This document shows, one piece after another, positions 7,324-13,630 of a DNA stretch of 19,685 nt. The position numbers were made by a program, and so were the translations under genes. Numbering within the stretch: position 1 is the first letter of the stretch; every line of letters starts with the position of its first letter. This stretch comes from Lachnospiraceae bacterium. GTDB lineage: Bacteria > Bacillota > Clostridia > Lachnospirales > Lachnospiraceae. The notes under the pieces are model-generated. The model was not told the origin of the DNA, ran no database searches, and saw only the letters and a list, made by a program, of their open reading frames with translations. Location: the NCBI GenBank assembly GCA_009774395.1, contig VSNQ01000091.1, positions 1-19,685 on the forward strand, in the 5' to 3' direction.

Positions 7324-7401
7324 GAAACACTGTCTTTCACATAAGGGCATGTGCGAGGGAAATTGTGAACGAGGAAATCATTTGCGCATAGGCAGACAAA
7401 G

Positions 7402-7432
7402 CGGCAGAGTGTAAAAGCTCTGTCGTTTTTTT
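7402..7432 (+). terminator. Rho-independent terminator
   Basis: CGGCAGAG (7402-7409) pairs with CTCTGTCG (7418-7425), including one G-T pair, around an 8-base loop, followed by seven Ts. It lies just upstream of the cassette B promoter and insulates it from upstream transcription. An attenuator role cannot be excluded if transcription starts further upstream. Confidence 0.8.
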
Positions 7433-7474
7433 CGGAAAACATATAGGTATTTTTTAGAAAAAAACAAAAGAATA

Positions 7475-7511
7475 TTGACATACAAGTGCTATATGTATAT
7501 AATGTGTATGT
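7475..7511 (+). promoter_or_regulatory. Consensus promoter and operator of GntR/ABC cassette B
   Basis: A perfect consensus promoter: TTGACA at 7475-7480, a 17-base spacer and TATAAT at 7498-7503. An inverted repeat, ACATACA (7478-7484) and TGTATGT (7505-7511), brackets the spacer and the -10, and a small palindrome ATATGTATAT (7491-7500) lies inside. Such a strong promoter under an operator suggests tight repression by the GntR protein encoded at 7542. Confidence 0.85.
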
Positions 7512-7541
7512 AATAACATCACACTAAAGGAGGCAAGATAT

Positions 7542-7919
7542 TTGAAGATTGTAATATCGAACACATCGGAAGCCCCCCTTTACCAGCAAATCAAAGACCA
7601 GATAAAAGACGCAATCTTAAAAGAGGAATTAGTAGAGGGCGATGCACTTCCGTCTATTCGTGCCTTTGCAAACGATTTAAAGGTCAGCGTTTTAACAATA
7701 CGGAGAGTCTATGATGAGTTGGAACAAGAGGGATTTGTAACAAGCCAAGTCGGTATCGGCACTTTTGTTTCTACAAGCAACATTGAATTATTGCGGGATT
7801 CCAAGCGGCGGCTTGTGGAGAAAAAAATGCTTGATATGATTCAGACAGCGAAATCTTTAGGCATTCGTAAAGATGAATTAAATGCCATGATGGACATATT
7901 ATACGAGGAGGAAAACTGA
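7542..7919 (+). CDS. GntR family regulator, YtrA subfamily, TTG start
   Basis: A 125-residue repressor with the same layout as the one at 1964-2335: a winged helix-turn-helix at about residues 10-75 (PLYQQIKDQIKDAI, then SIRAFANDLKVSVLTIRRVYDEL, wing ending GIGTFV) and a short helical tail. The TTG start is chosen because AAAGGAGG ends 8 bases upstream and the translated start MKIVISNTSEAPLYQQ aligns with the paralogue's MEIIISNSSDKPIYEQ. The stop abuts the ATG of the ABC ATPase with no gap, so the two are surely co-transcribed. By analogy with YtrA it likely represses its own operon until the transported compound or envelope stress relieves it; that is inference. Confidence 0.9.
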   Translation: MKIVISNTSEAPLYQQIKDQIKDAILKEELVEGDALPSIRAFANDLKVSVLTIRRVYDELEQEGFVTSQVGIGTFVSTSNIELLRDSKRRLVEKKMLDMIQTAKSLGIRKDELNAMMDILYEEEN

Positions 7920-8789
7920 ATGGATAACATTTTAGAAGTATCTGGATTAAATAAAAGGTATGGTGATTTTGCCTTAAAAGACATCTCCCTTTATTTGCCA
8001 GACGGCTGTATCACGGGATTTGTCGGAATCAACGGAGCGGGGAAAACTACGACTCTCCGAAGCATCTTAGGGCTTACAAATAAGGTGTCTGGAAATATAA
8101 AATTTTTTGGCATGGACATGGATGGGAATGAAAGTAAAATAAAAGACCGCATCGGCATTGTGCTTGATGAAGGATGCTTTTATGATGAATTAACGCTTTC
8201 AGAAATGAAAAATGTAATTGCCCCCGCTTACAGAAATTGGTGCGAACAGGACTTTGTAGATTACATGGAACAGTTTTCATTGAATCCAAAGCAGAAAATC
8301 AATACCCTGTCAAAAGGAATGCGGATGAAATACGCTTTAGCTTTGGCACTTTCTCATAAAGCGGAATTGCTTATCATGGATGAGCCAACAAGCGGACTTG
8401 ACCCATTAGTCCGAAGCCAGCTTTTAAATATATTAAAGGATTATATGGGAAAAGGTGGAAAAGGCGTATTTTTCTCTACACATATTACTTCCGATTTGGA
8501 CAAAATTGCAGATATGCTGATTATGATTGATGGTGGTGAGATCGTTTTTCAAGAGGAAAAAGACCAGTTGCTTGACAGCTACCGAATCATAAAGGGAAGC
8601 ACTGAAAAACTGAATACGGATACAAGAAAATATTTTTTGACCATTGAGGAAAGTGCTTTCGGCTTTACGGGAATCACAAAACAGGGTTCTGATGTTATGG
8701 AGCATATGCAGGATGCTCTTACAGAAAGACCCACAATCGAGGACATTATGCTTGCGAATGTGGAAAGGAGAAAAAAAGATGTTAATTAG
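7920..8789 (+). CDS. ABC transporter ATP-binding protein (cassette B)
   Basis: A 289-residue ATPase. Walker A GINGAGKTT is at residues 36-44, the signature LSKGM at 130-134, Walker B LLIMDEPTSGLD with Asp154/Glu155, and the switch histidine is in FSTHITSD. The Q-loop position reads VLDEGCFYDE rather than containing a glutamine, as in the cassette A ATPase. A C-terminal extension of about 80 residues follows the ATPase core. The gene starts directly after the GntR stop and overlaps the permease start by 11 bases. It powers export, or another membrane action, of the permease encoded next. Same family and same neighbourhood as cassette A, but clearly diverged, so an old duplication or separate acquisition rather than a recent copy. 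Confidence 0.92.
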   Translation: MDNILEVSGLNKRYGDFALKDISLYLPDGCITGFVGINGAGKTTTLRSILGLTNKVSGNIKFFGMDMDGNESKIKDRIGIVLDEGCFYDELTLSEMKNVIAPAYRNWCEQDFVDYMEQFSLNPKQKINTLSKGMRMKYALALALSHKAELLIMDEPTSGLDPLVRSQLLNILKDYMGKGGKGVFFSTHITSDLDKIADMLIMIDGGEIVFQEEKDQLLDSYRIIKGSTEKLNTDTRKYFLTIEESAFGFTGITKQGSDVMEHMQDALTERPTIEDIMLANVERRKKDVN

Positions 8790-9420
8790 CTTAGTGAAAA
8801 AAGAATTTCTGATTGTAAAGAAATATGTAGGCATTATGCTTATCGCATCATTTCTGATTCCGCCCATTATGCTTTGGCGGATGCCAGAAGCGGCGGGGGC
8901 AATGGGATTTACGCTTACTGTTATTTTTAGCATTTTCATGTTGATCCAGTATGTTACTTTGAAGGAACACCAGTATCCAAAGGCAACTACCCTGCTTTGT
9001 GCATTGCCCTATCCCCGAAAAATGATTGTGCTTTCAAAATACGGTTTTTGTCTGATTATGTATGCGGTCTGCTGTTTGGTCTTTGGGATTGATACAATTA
9101 TTTTCCCCCAATTAGGAACATTTGATATAAGAATGGCGGCTATCGTTTTTTTTGTAATCACGATACCATTATCTTTTTATTTTCCTGCTTTGTATAAGTT
9201 GGGATACGAAAAGACAAAATTTGTGTTTGTCATAATTATTATGGCATCCCCTGTTTTATTTGCCTTTCTGTTTAAACCAGAAAATGCGGTAAGATTTAGC
9301 TTTTTAGACACTATCTCTACAACAACGATAGCAATTTTATGCGTTATCATCAGTCTTGTCACCTTTTCAATATCAGCCATTTTGTCAATTTGGTTTTTTG
9401 AAAAAAGTGATTTGTCATAG
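8779..9420 (+). CDS. ABC-2 type transporter permease (cassette B)
   Basis: A 213-residue membrane protein with about six membrane segments. The start at 8779 (MLISLVKKEFLIVKK) is preferred over an in-frame ATG 45 codons earlier, because AAGGAG lies 8 bases upstream and the extra residues would lie entirely within the ATPase gene in another frame. The cytoplasmic segment LKEHQYPKATTLLCALPYPRKMIVLSKY (split: LKEHQYPKATTLLCALP, then YPRKMIVLSKY) matches the ABC2_membrane_5 pattern of charged residues before an 'alP..r..iv..KY' motif. It overlaps the ATPase gene and is followed 10 bases later by a DUF3592 gene, so it is mid-operon. The substrate is unknown. Confidence 0.87.
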   Translation: MLISLVKKEFLIVKKYVGIMLIASFLIPPIMLWRMPEAAGAMGFTLTVIFSIFMLIQYVTLKEHQYPKATTLLCALPYPRKMIVLSKYGFCLIMYAVCCLVFGIDTIIFPQLGTFDIRMAAIVFFVITIPLSFYFPALYKLGYEKTKFVFVIIIMASPVLFAFLFKPENAVRFSFLDTISTTTIAILCVIISLVTFSISAILSIWFFEKSDLS

Positions 9421-9430
9421 GAGGTTTTAT

Positions 9431-9817
9431 ATGGAGCGAGATGTAATAGTTTTGTATATGATAGCGGGTGTATCGTTTTCCTTTGCCTTATTTAACTGTA
9501 TTCTTTTTGCAATAAAACATGGAAAGACAATGAAAACGAGTGGAACGATTGTTTCCATAAAATCAACAAATCCGACAAATGAAAAGTGGCGTAATGCAAA
9601 ATTGGCAGAGATTTCCTATCAGGTTAATAACAGAAACATTGTATCTAAAAATCGCATACAAGTTCCTTTAGCATCCAAGGTAGGAACACCGATTACCGTT
9701 CGTTATGACCGAAACCAACCAGAGAGAATATACAGTTATTCTGCGAAACGAATCATCACGGGATTTTTAATTGGTATAGGCAGCGTACTGATAGCTATAC
9801 TTATGCAAATCCATTAG
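9431..9817 (+). CDS. DUF3592 family membrane protein
   Basis: A 128-residue protein with one membrane helix at each end (about residues 6-28 and 107-126) and a soluble beta-rich middle (GTIVSIKSTN ... AEISYQVNNR ... VPLASKVGTPITVRYDRNQPERIY). That is the DUF3592 layout, in which the loop lies outside the membrane or is peripheral. The start at 9431 has AGGAGG 6 bases upstream; an earlier in-frame ATG lies inside the permease gene. It is tightly linked to cassette B, so it may assist the transporter or act in envelope stress, but the family has no established biochemical role that I know of. Confidence 0.8.
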   Translation: MERDVIVLYMIAGVSFSFALFNCILFAIKHGKTMKTSGTIVSIKSTNPTNEKWRNAKLAEISYQVNNRNIVSKNRIQVPLASKVGTPITVRYDRNQPERIYSYSAKRIITGFLIGIGSVLIAILMQIH

Positions 9818-9832
9818 AGGGGGATAAAGGAT

Positions 9833-9925
9833 ATGCCGCATTTTCCAGAATGGTTTGTAATTATCTGTATTCTGCTTCCTGCTGCAAACTTGATTTATAA
9901 AACCTGGAAAAACAGAAAGAAATAG
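9833..9925 (+). CDS. 30-residue single-helix membrane peptide
   Basis: Encodes MPHFPEWFVIICILLPAANL, then IYKTWKNRKK: one membrane helix with a basic C-terminal tail. The purine-rich stretch AGAGGGGGATAAAGG ends 2 bases before the ATG, so the effective binding site is the AGGGGG part about 10 bases away. It starts 15 bases after the DUF3592 stop, so it is likely the last small gene of cassette B. A tiny membrane partner of the transporter is possible; it could also be a chance frame, but composition and position favour a real gene. Confidence 0.5.
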   Translation: MPHFPEWFVIICILLPAANLIYKTWKNRKK

Positions 9926-9942
9926 CAGAATTGGAGGTAATC

Positions 9943-10014
9943 ATGAAAAGAACGGAATGGATACGTTGTTTTTTGGCAGGGCTGATTTTGTATGGGAGTT
10001 TCAGAGGAAGATGA
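9943..10014 (+). pseudogene. Truncated start of a membrane protein gene
   Basis: TTGGAGG lies 6 bases before an ATG that reads MKRTEWIRCFLAGLILYGSF and then ends at a TGA after 23 codons. The strong ribosome binding site with a basic start and the first half of a membrane helix looks like the 5' end of a larger membrane protein broken by deletion or frameshift. It may originally have been a further member of cassette B. Confidence 0.4.
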
Positions 10015-10082
10015 AGAAACAAATGCTGTCATTCTTGCTTCCAATTCCAGCATTGTCCTAAGGAACTGCTAATAAATTACTT

Positions 10083-10232
10083 ATGACAATTACTTACCAT
10101 GAAACAGTGGCAAGGTTGGTTGAACCGTCCGGCTTCATGGTGCATACAACACTTACCGGATTTGGAGAAGTTAATTTTGCGGCTTGGGGTAAATTGATTT
10201 TATTCATAGTGACAAATTCCTTTCTTTATTGA
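10083..10232 (+). pseudogene. Possible decayed coding fragment
   Basis: An open frame of 49 codons (MTITYHETVARLVEPSGFMV and on, ending LFIVTNSFLY). It has no ribosome binding site and overlaps the convergent flavodoxin gene end by seven bases. Hydrophobic at the C-terminus, it could be a scrap of a membrane protein, perhaps the same gene begun at 9943. No family recognised; chance is a fair alternative. The bases between 10015 and 10082 hold nothing I can identify. Confidence 0.25.
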
Positions 10233-10774
10233 ATTGATTTTCCTAAATTGTAGGCTTCCTGTAATTCGGGTTTTCCCACAATATCCCCTATAGCCATTAC
10301 ACCGCCGCAAAGCACTTTTCCAATGCTTTTCCATTCTAAATGTTTTTCAAGATGTTCATACCAATAAAGAGTTTCTTCAAAGCCGTAGCCCTCGGCTGCC
10401 ATAATGAGAACACTTTCCTTTTTAGGGTTCCGATAATCAGGGTCACATTCCGCAACAGCAAATAAGCGGTCAAAGGCAGTTTTTAATTGACCGCTGATAG
10501 TCCAATAGTAAAGCGGTGTTGCAAGAACAACTATGTCCGCTTTCTTGTAAACAGGATAAATTTTATCCATATCGTCTTTTTGGACACAAGGGCTATCCGG
10601 GTTTTTACCGCCGCCAAAACAGCTTTTACAACCATTTATGTTCATATCGTTAAGAAAAAACTCTGTCACGGTGTTTCCGGCTTCCTCTGCGCCTTTCTTA
10701 AATTCTGCCGTTAATGCCGTTGTGTTTCCGGCTTTTCTTGGACTTCCATTGAGAATAATAATTTTTTTGCTCAT
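10226..10774 (-). CDS. Flavodoxin-fold NAD(P)H-dependent oxidoreductase
   Basis: A 182-residue flavoprotein of the NADPH-dependent FMN reductase/flavodoxin-like class. The N-terminus is IIILNGSPRKAGNT, where GSPRKAGNT (residues 10-18) is the FMN phosphate-binding loop. ATPLYYWTISGQLKTAFDRL is the conserved flavin-contact region. Cys49-x2-Cys52 and a later Cys63 recall the cysteine cluster of iron-sulfur flavoproteins, but the full set of four closely spaced cysteines is not present, so an Fe-S centre is doubtful. The start has AGGAGG about 10 bases upstream on the minus strand. It is cytoplasmic and likely reduces quinones, azo or nitro compounds, or flavin. It is divergent from an HxlR regulator, a common arrangement for redox-induced reductases. 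Confidence 0.88.
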   Translation of the reverse strand: MSKKIIILNGSPRKAGNTTALTAEFKKGAEEAGNTVTEFFLNDMNINGCKSCFGGGKNPDSPCVQKDDMDKIYPVYKKADIVVLATPLYYWTISGQLKTAFDRLFAVAECDPDYRNPKKESVLIMAAEGYGFEETLYWYEHLEKHLEWKSIGKVLCGGVMAIGDIVGKPELQEAYNLGKSIQ

Positions 10775-10822
10775 AAAATATGTCCTCCTAATTCTGTGAG
10801 ATTGACTTTCTCTGTTTTTGAT

Positions 10823-10902
10823 ATTATAATATTAGCAAGAATTGAAATAAAATCAAGTACGCACATACAAGTGCGATACTTACAATAAAGTTACATACTT
10901 AC
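10823..10902. promoter_or_regulatory. Divergent promoter region with HxlR-type operators
   Basis: On the minus strand, TATAAT (10828 down to 10823) is a good -10 for the reductase gene; its -35 is weak. On the plus strand, TACAAT (10881-10886) may be the -10 for the HxlR gene, also with a weak -35. An inverted repeat AAGTA-CGCAC (10855-10864) and GTGCG-ATACTT (10871-10881) lies between, and ATACTTAC is repeated at 10876-10883 and 10895-10902. These are likely operator sites through which the HxlR protein controls both genes. Confidence 0.6.
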
Positions 10903-10919
10903 CTAAAGGAGAGTGTAAA

Positions 10920-11252
10920 ATGAGTGAACGCTGCATTTCAAATGAATGTCTTGAAACAACAGGTTTCAGCTATACCTTGTCATTAATCAATGGCAAATAT
11001 AAAATGACTATTTTGTATACTTTAATGGAGTTCGGAGTTGTCCGTTTTAACGAAATGAAAAAATATATCAGTGAAATTTCATATAAGACTTTAAGCTCCA
11101 CTTTAAAGGAATTAGAAGCAGACCAATTAGTGCATAGAAAAGAATATCCACAAATTCCGCCAAAGGTAGAATATAGCTTAACAGAGCGTGGAAAATCTTT
11201 AATTCCTATTTTAGACGGAATGTGTGAATGGGGTAATAAAAACAGGTTATAA
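10920..11252 (+). CDS. HxlR family regulator with N-terminal cysteine
   Basis: A 110-residue winged helix-turn-helix protein of the HxlR class: GKYKMTILYTLMEFGVVRFNEMKKYI, then ISYKTLSSTLKELEADQLVHRKEYPQIPPKVEYSLTERG (split at the conserved 'L..Le..glv.R' and 'PpkVEYsLT..G' motifs) and a C-terminal dimer helix. Two cysteines lie near the N-terminus, Cys5 and Cys10. In redox-sensing relatives such as YodB and HypR an N-terminal cysteine senses quinones or disulfide stress. Here that role is an inference from the cysteines and from the divergent flavodoxin-like reductase. The ribosome binding site AAGGAG lies about 9 bases before the ATG. It probably represses the reductase gene and itself. Confidence 0.9.
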   Translation: MSERCISNECLETTGFSYTLSLINGKYKMTILYTLMEFGVVRFNEMKKYISEISYKTLSSTLKELEADQLVHRKEYPQIPPKVEYSLTERGKSLIPILDGMCEWGNKNRL

Positions 11253-11482
11253 AATGGAAGGAGAGGGATTCCATAGTCGTCGGCATTGTGCTGCAGTGTA
11301 TAACTGGATGTCCTGAGAAGTTGTAGGCTACTCTGCTTGCAGGATGTGGGAAAGCGGCTCTTTTGCTTTTCCATGTGCTGTAAATAGCGTTATCCATGAC
11401 GGAATAGCCTGTTATGTGCATTATAATAGAGCCAACCAAAAATCGGAGGTAAGAGATATAAATACAGCTGAACAGAACATAA
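11253..11482. other. Non-coding stretch with degenerate sequence
   Basis: No supported gene on either strand. Several short frames exist but none has a ribosome binding site or a family motif. The purine-rich GGAGGTAAGAG near 11443-11453 looks like a leftover ribosome binding site leading into the decayed frame at 11483. No terminator was seen for the HxlR gene. Confidence 0.35.
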
Positions 11483-11662
11483 AACAAAGTATGGAGGCTT
11501 TCGGCGGTAAAAGAACGTCTGATGGAAACAGCGGCGCAGGCGGTTCTATATGGATATCCACGCAAGGCAGGAATACCCAAAGAAACGGATACCGTTCCAT
11601 TTGTTGTATCTTTTTATTCGTTTTCTTCACACTTTGTTGCTGATATGGAACATATCGTTTAA
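11483..11662 (+). pseudogene. Decayed coding fragment with conserved-looking segment
   Basis: An open frame between stops (closing TAA at 11660) includes ERLMETAAQAVLYGYPRKAG, then IPKETDTVPFVV. Its regular amphipathic composition suggests a genuine protein piece rather than chance. There is no proper start: the nearest in-frame ATG is 11522, internal to the segment. Its end runs antisense into the last 36 bases of the minus-strand gene at 11627. I do not recognise the family. A mobile-element accessory protein is possible but unproven. Confidence 0.35.
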
Positions 11663-12436
11663 CATGGACAAAACCTTTTCCATTCCGAGTTCTTTAGAGC
11701 CGGAAACCTGATAAGCGTTTTTCCATGCCTGTGCAAGAGTTAGCATTTTTTGTCCTACATTTTCCTGTGCAGTATAGCCTTTCGCTTCCAAATTTTTGTA
11801 AGCGTCTGCAAAAGATGTTTTGGCACCTTTTATGTTAGCTAATTTTTCTGCTGTGTCTTTAAAAGCAGCGGCGGCATTCTTGGCATTTTCAGCTAACTTG
11901 CTTACCATATCAGACGTTTCCTGAAATGCTTTATCAAGGCGGCTTAATTCTTCTTCCATAGTCATTTTACGGAAACCGGTTTCAGAATTTTCATCTGCCA
12001 CGTAACGCACTCTTGTACCATCCTTGTAACCTTGCACAATTTCATCATAGAGGCTTCCATATGCTTTGACATAATCTTCCACTTTATTTGAAAGGCTGTA
12101 TGTACCGCTGCCTTCACGCTGTCCTTTCCATTCGCCCGCCTTTTGAGTCAATTCGCTTTCATACTGATTGTCAAAAATGGCATTTTTCGATTGTTCTATC
12201 AAAGTGTGTTTCTTTTCCATGATGTTTCCATCTGCTGACTGTATACCACTTTCTTGGAGTTTCTTTCGGTAGCTTTCAATACCCTCCTGTGAAATCGAAA
12301 TTTTTACCGAATTATCGTCCTTCGACAATGTTGTATTTATTGTTTTCTGTTCCTTAGAATTGGCTGTTTTCATATTCTGAAACCAGCTATTTTCTGTGCT
12401 GACTTGATTGGTATTTCCATTTACGCTTAATGACAT
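11627..12436 (-). CDS. 269-residue helical protein, unknown function
   Basis: The start at 12436 (MSLSVNGNTNQVSTENSW) is preferred over an in-frame ATG 35 codons further out, because AGGAGGG lies 6 bases upstream and the upstream residues look non-coding. The protein begins with a polar, low-complexity stretch, then VKISISQEGIESYRKKLQES near residue 44, and is then largely helical and charged, with an Ala/Lys-rich likely coiled coil at about 165-205. There is no signal peptide or membrane segment. The N-terminal style (polar, Asn/Ser-rich, then 'isis.eg...y') recalls clostridial proteins of unknown function thought to leave the cell without a classical signal, but that is only an impression. 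It is transcribed away from the LytTR operon at 12911. No partner gene is visible; the function is unknown. Confidence 0.8.
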   Translation of the reverse strand: MSLSVNGNTNQVSTENSWFQNMKTANSKEQKTINTTLSKDDNSVKISISQEGIESYRKKLQESGIQSADGNIMEKKHTLIEQSKNAIFDNQYESELTQKAGEWKGQREGSGTYSLSNKVEDYVKAYGSLYDEIVQGYKDGTRVRYVADENSETGFRKMTMEEELSRLDKAFQETSDMVSKLAENAKNAAAAFKDTAEKLANIKGAKTSFADAYKNLEAKGYTAQENVGQKMLTLAQAWKNAYQVSGSKELGMEKVLSMLNDMFHISNKV

Positions 12437-12801
12437 ACTGTACCCTCCTGACTCTAAAAACTTGTAATACGTTTTATACAATTTTATTGTTTTACATATT
12501 TTATCGTCAATTTTATTGAAAGTATTTATAGCAAACGGCATTATCTTGTTTATTTACGATTACTTAAATAGATGATATGATTATTTAAATTCTTTTGTTT
12601 CATAAGCATTCTTTTTCATGATGGGAAAAGGAATCGGTTAAATAGCAGCAGAGAGAAAATGCTGTTTAGGTTATACTCCACAGAAATCTGCCGCCCATTC
12701 TTTTGCGATTTGTTAAAATAGGCAATAGGATCTTCGTATTATTCTGTAGTAATAGTAATAAAACTTGAAATATTTGCAACTCATCCAATTTAATAAAGAA
12801 A
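12437..12801. other. Divergent intergenic region, mostly featureless
   Basis: AT-rich spacer between the minus-strand 269-residue gene and the LytTR operon. A weak hairpin, CAGCA-(9 bases)-TGCTG with a short T-run, lies near 12645-12664. On the minus strand TTGACG about 75 bases before the 269-residue gene could be a -35, with only a poor -10 after it. No small gene was recognised. Confidence 0.4.
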
Positions 12802-12868
12802 TTGAAGCCGTTAGAGATGTATAGTATAATGTGAAATATACAGTGCAGCAGAATGCCAAACTGTATAT
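12802..12868 (+). promoter_or_regulatory. Promoter and inverted-repeat operator of LytTR/ABC operon
   Basis: -35 TTGAAG at 12802-12807, a 17-base spacer and a perfect -10 TATAAT at 12825-12830. Immediately downstream is a perfect 9-bp inverted repeat, ATATACAGT (12836-12844) and ACTGTATAT (12860-12868), with 15 bases between. It covers the likely transcription start and early leader. A repressor or autoregulator could bind here. LytTR proteins more often use direct repeats, so the binding protein is uncertain. Confidence 0.75.
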
Positions 12869-12910
12869 ATTGCCAGCCCCTTAGTATTAACAAGTTAGCG
12901 AGGTGATACA

Positions 12911-13630
12911 ATGTTGCATATTGCAGTTTGCGATGATGATAATGTTGCTGTGCAGGCCCACAAGGAGATTGCGGAAAGCTGCATAAAACAATGCAATTGC
13001 AGGGGAGATATAAAAGTGTATACTGCCAGTGACAATCTGCTTTATGATATTACTGCGGATCATTTTTTCTTTGACCTGATTCTGCTGGATATTGAAATGC
13101 CAAACAGCAGCGGCATGGAAATTGCAGAGAAAATAAAACCGATGCTCCCCAATGTGAAAATTATCTTTATTACTTCTCATATCGAATATGCGATAGACGC
13201 ATTTGAACTATCTATTTTTCGGTATGTGCCCAAGCACGAAATAAATAAACGGCTGCCGGCTGCGATTCAGGACGCGGTGCAACTAATTCTATTGGAAGAT
13301 GGAAAATCTTATACGATTCAGACAAACAGCCGTTTTGAGAAAATTCCTTATCGGGAAATTTATTATATTGTGCGTGATGGGAAAAATGCCAGTATTACGG
13401 CGGCGGGCGGAGTATCAAAAGTACGAAAAAGCTTGCAGCAGATTTATGAAGAATTGGGTGCAGAGGAATTTATTTATATCGACAGAGGCTGTATTGTAAA
13501 TTTAATACATATTATGCAGATAAAAGAGGGCATGGCAGTATTGAAAAATGGTACAGCGCTTCCCATAAGCCGCTCCCACCTGCAAGCGGTGAAGGAGCAG
13601 ATTAACCATTATTGGGGGACGCATATATGA
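12911..13630 (+). CDS. LytTR response regulator
   Basis: A 239-residue response regulator. Receiver residues: Asp8/Asp9 (CDDDN), phosphoacceptor Asp60 (LILLDIEMPNSSG), Thr88 and Lys108 in RYVPKHE, where the usual KP is replaced by KH. The LytTR DNA-binding domain spans about residues 130-235, including EEFIYIDRGCIVNL and LPISRSHL. GAGGTG lies 5 bases before the ATG. The stop overlaps the kinase start as ATGA, so regulator and kinase are coupled. It probably controls its own operon, including the ABC transporter downstream; this is inferred from linkage. Relatives include AgrA-like and bacteriocin regulators, but no peptide gene was recognised here. Confidence 0.92.
   Translation: MLHIAVCDDDNVAVQAHKEIAESCIKQCNCRGDIKVYTASDNLLYDITADHFFFDLILLDIEMPNSSGMEIAEKIKPMLPNVKIIFITSHIEYAIDAFELSIFRYVPKHEINKRLPAAIQDAVQLILLEDGKSYTIQTNSRFEKIPYREIYYIVRDGKNASITAAGGVSKVRKSLQQIYEELGAEEFIYIDRGCIVNLIHIMQIKEGMAVLKNGTALPISRSHLQAVKEQINHYWGTHI

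Noticed and set aside
8433..8939. 168-codon minus-strand frame
   Set aside because: Antisense to the cassette B ATPase and permease, which have full family motifs; no ribosome binding site or conserved segment.
10970..11580. Minus-strand frames across the HxlR gene and the following gap
   Set aside because: They oppose a clear HxlR gene, have no start signal, and show no family motif.
12437..12541. N-terminal extension of the minus-strand protein (35 extra residues)
   Set aside because: The inner ATG at 12436 has AGGAGGG at ideal spacing; the extension has no such site and its composition looks non-coding.
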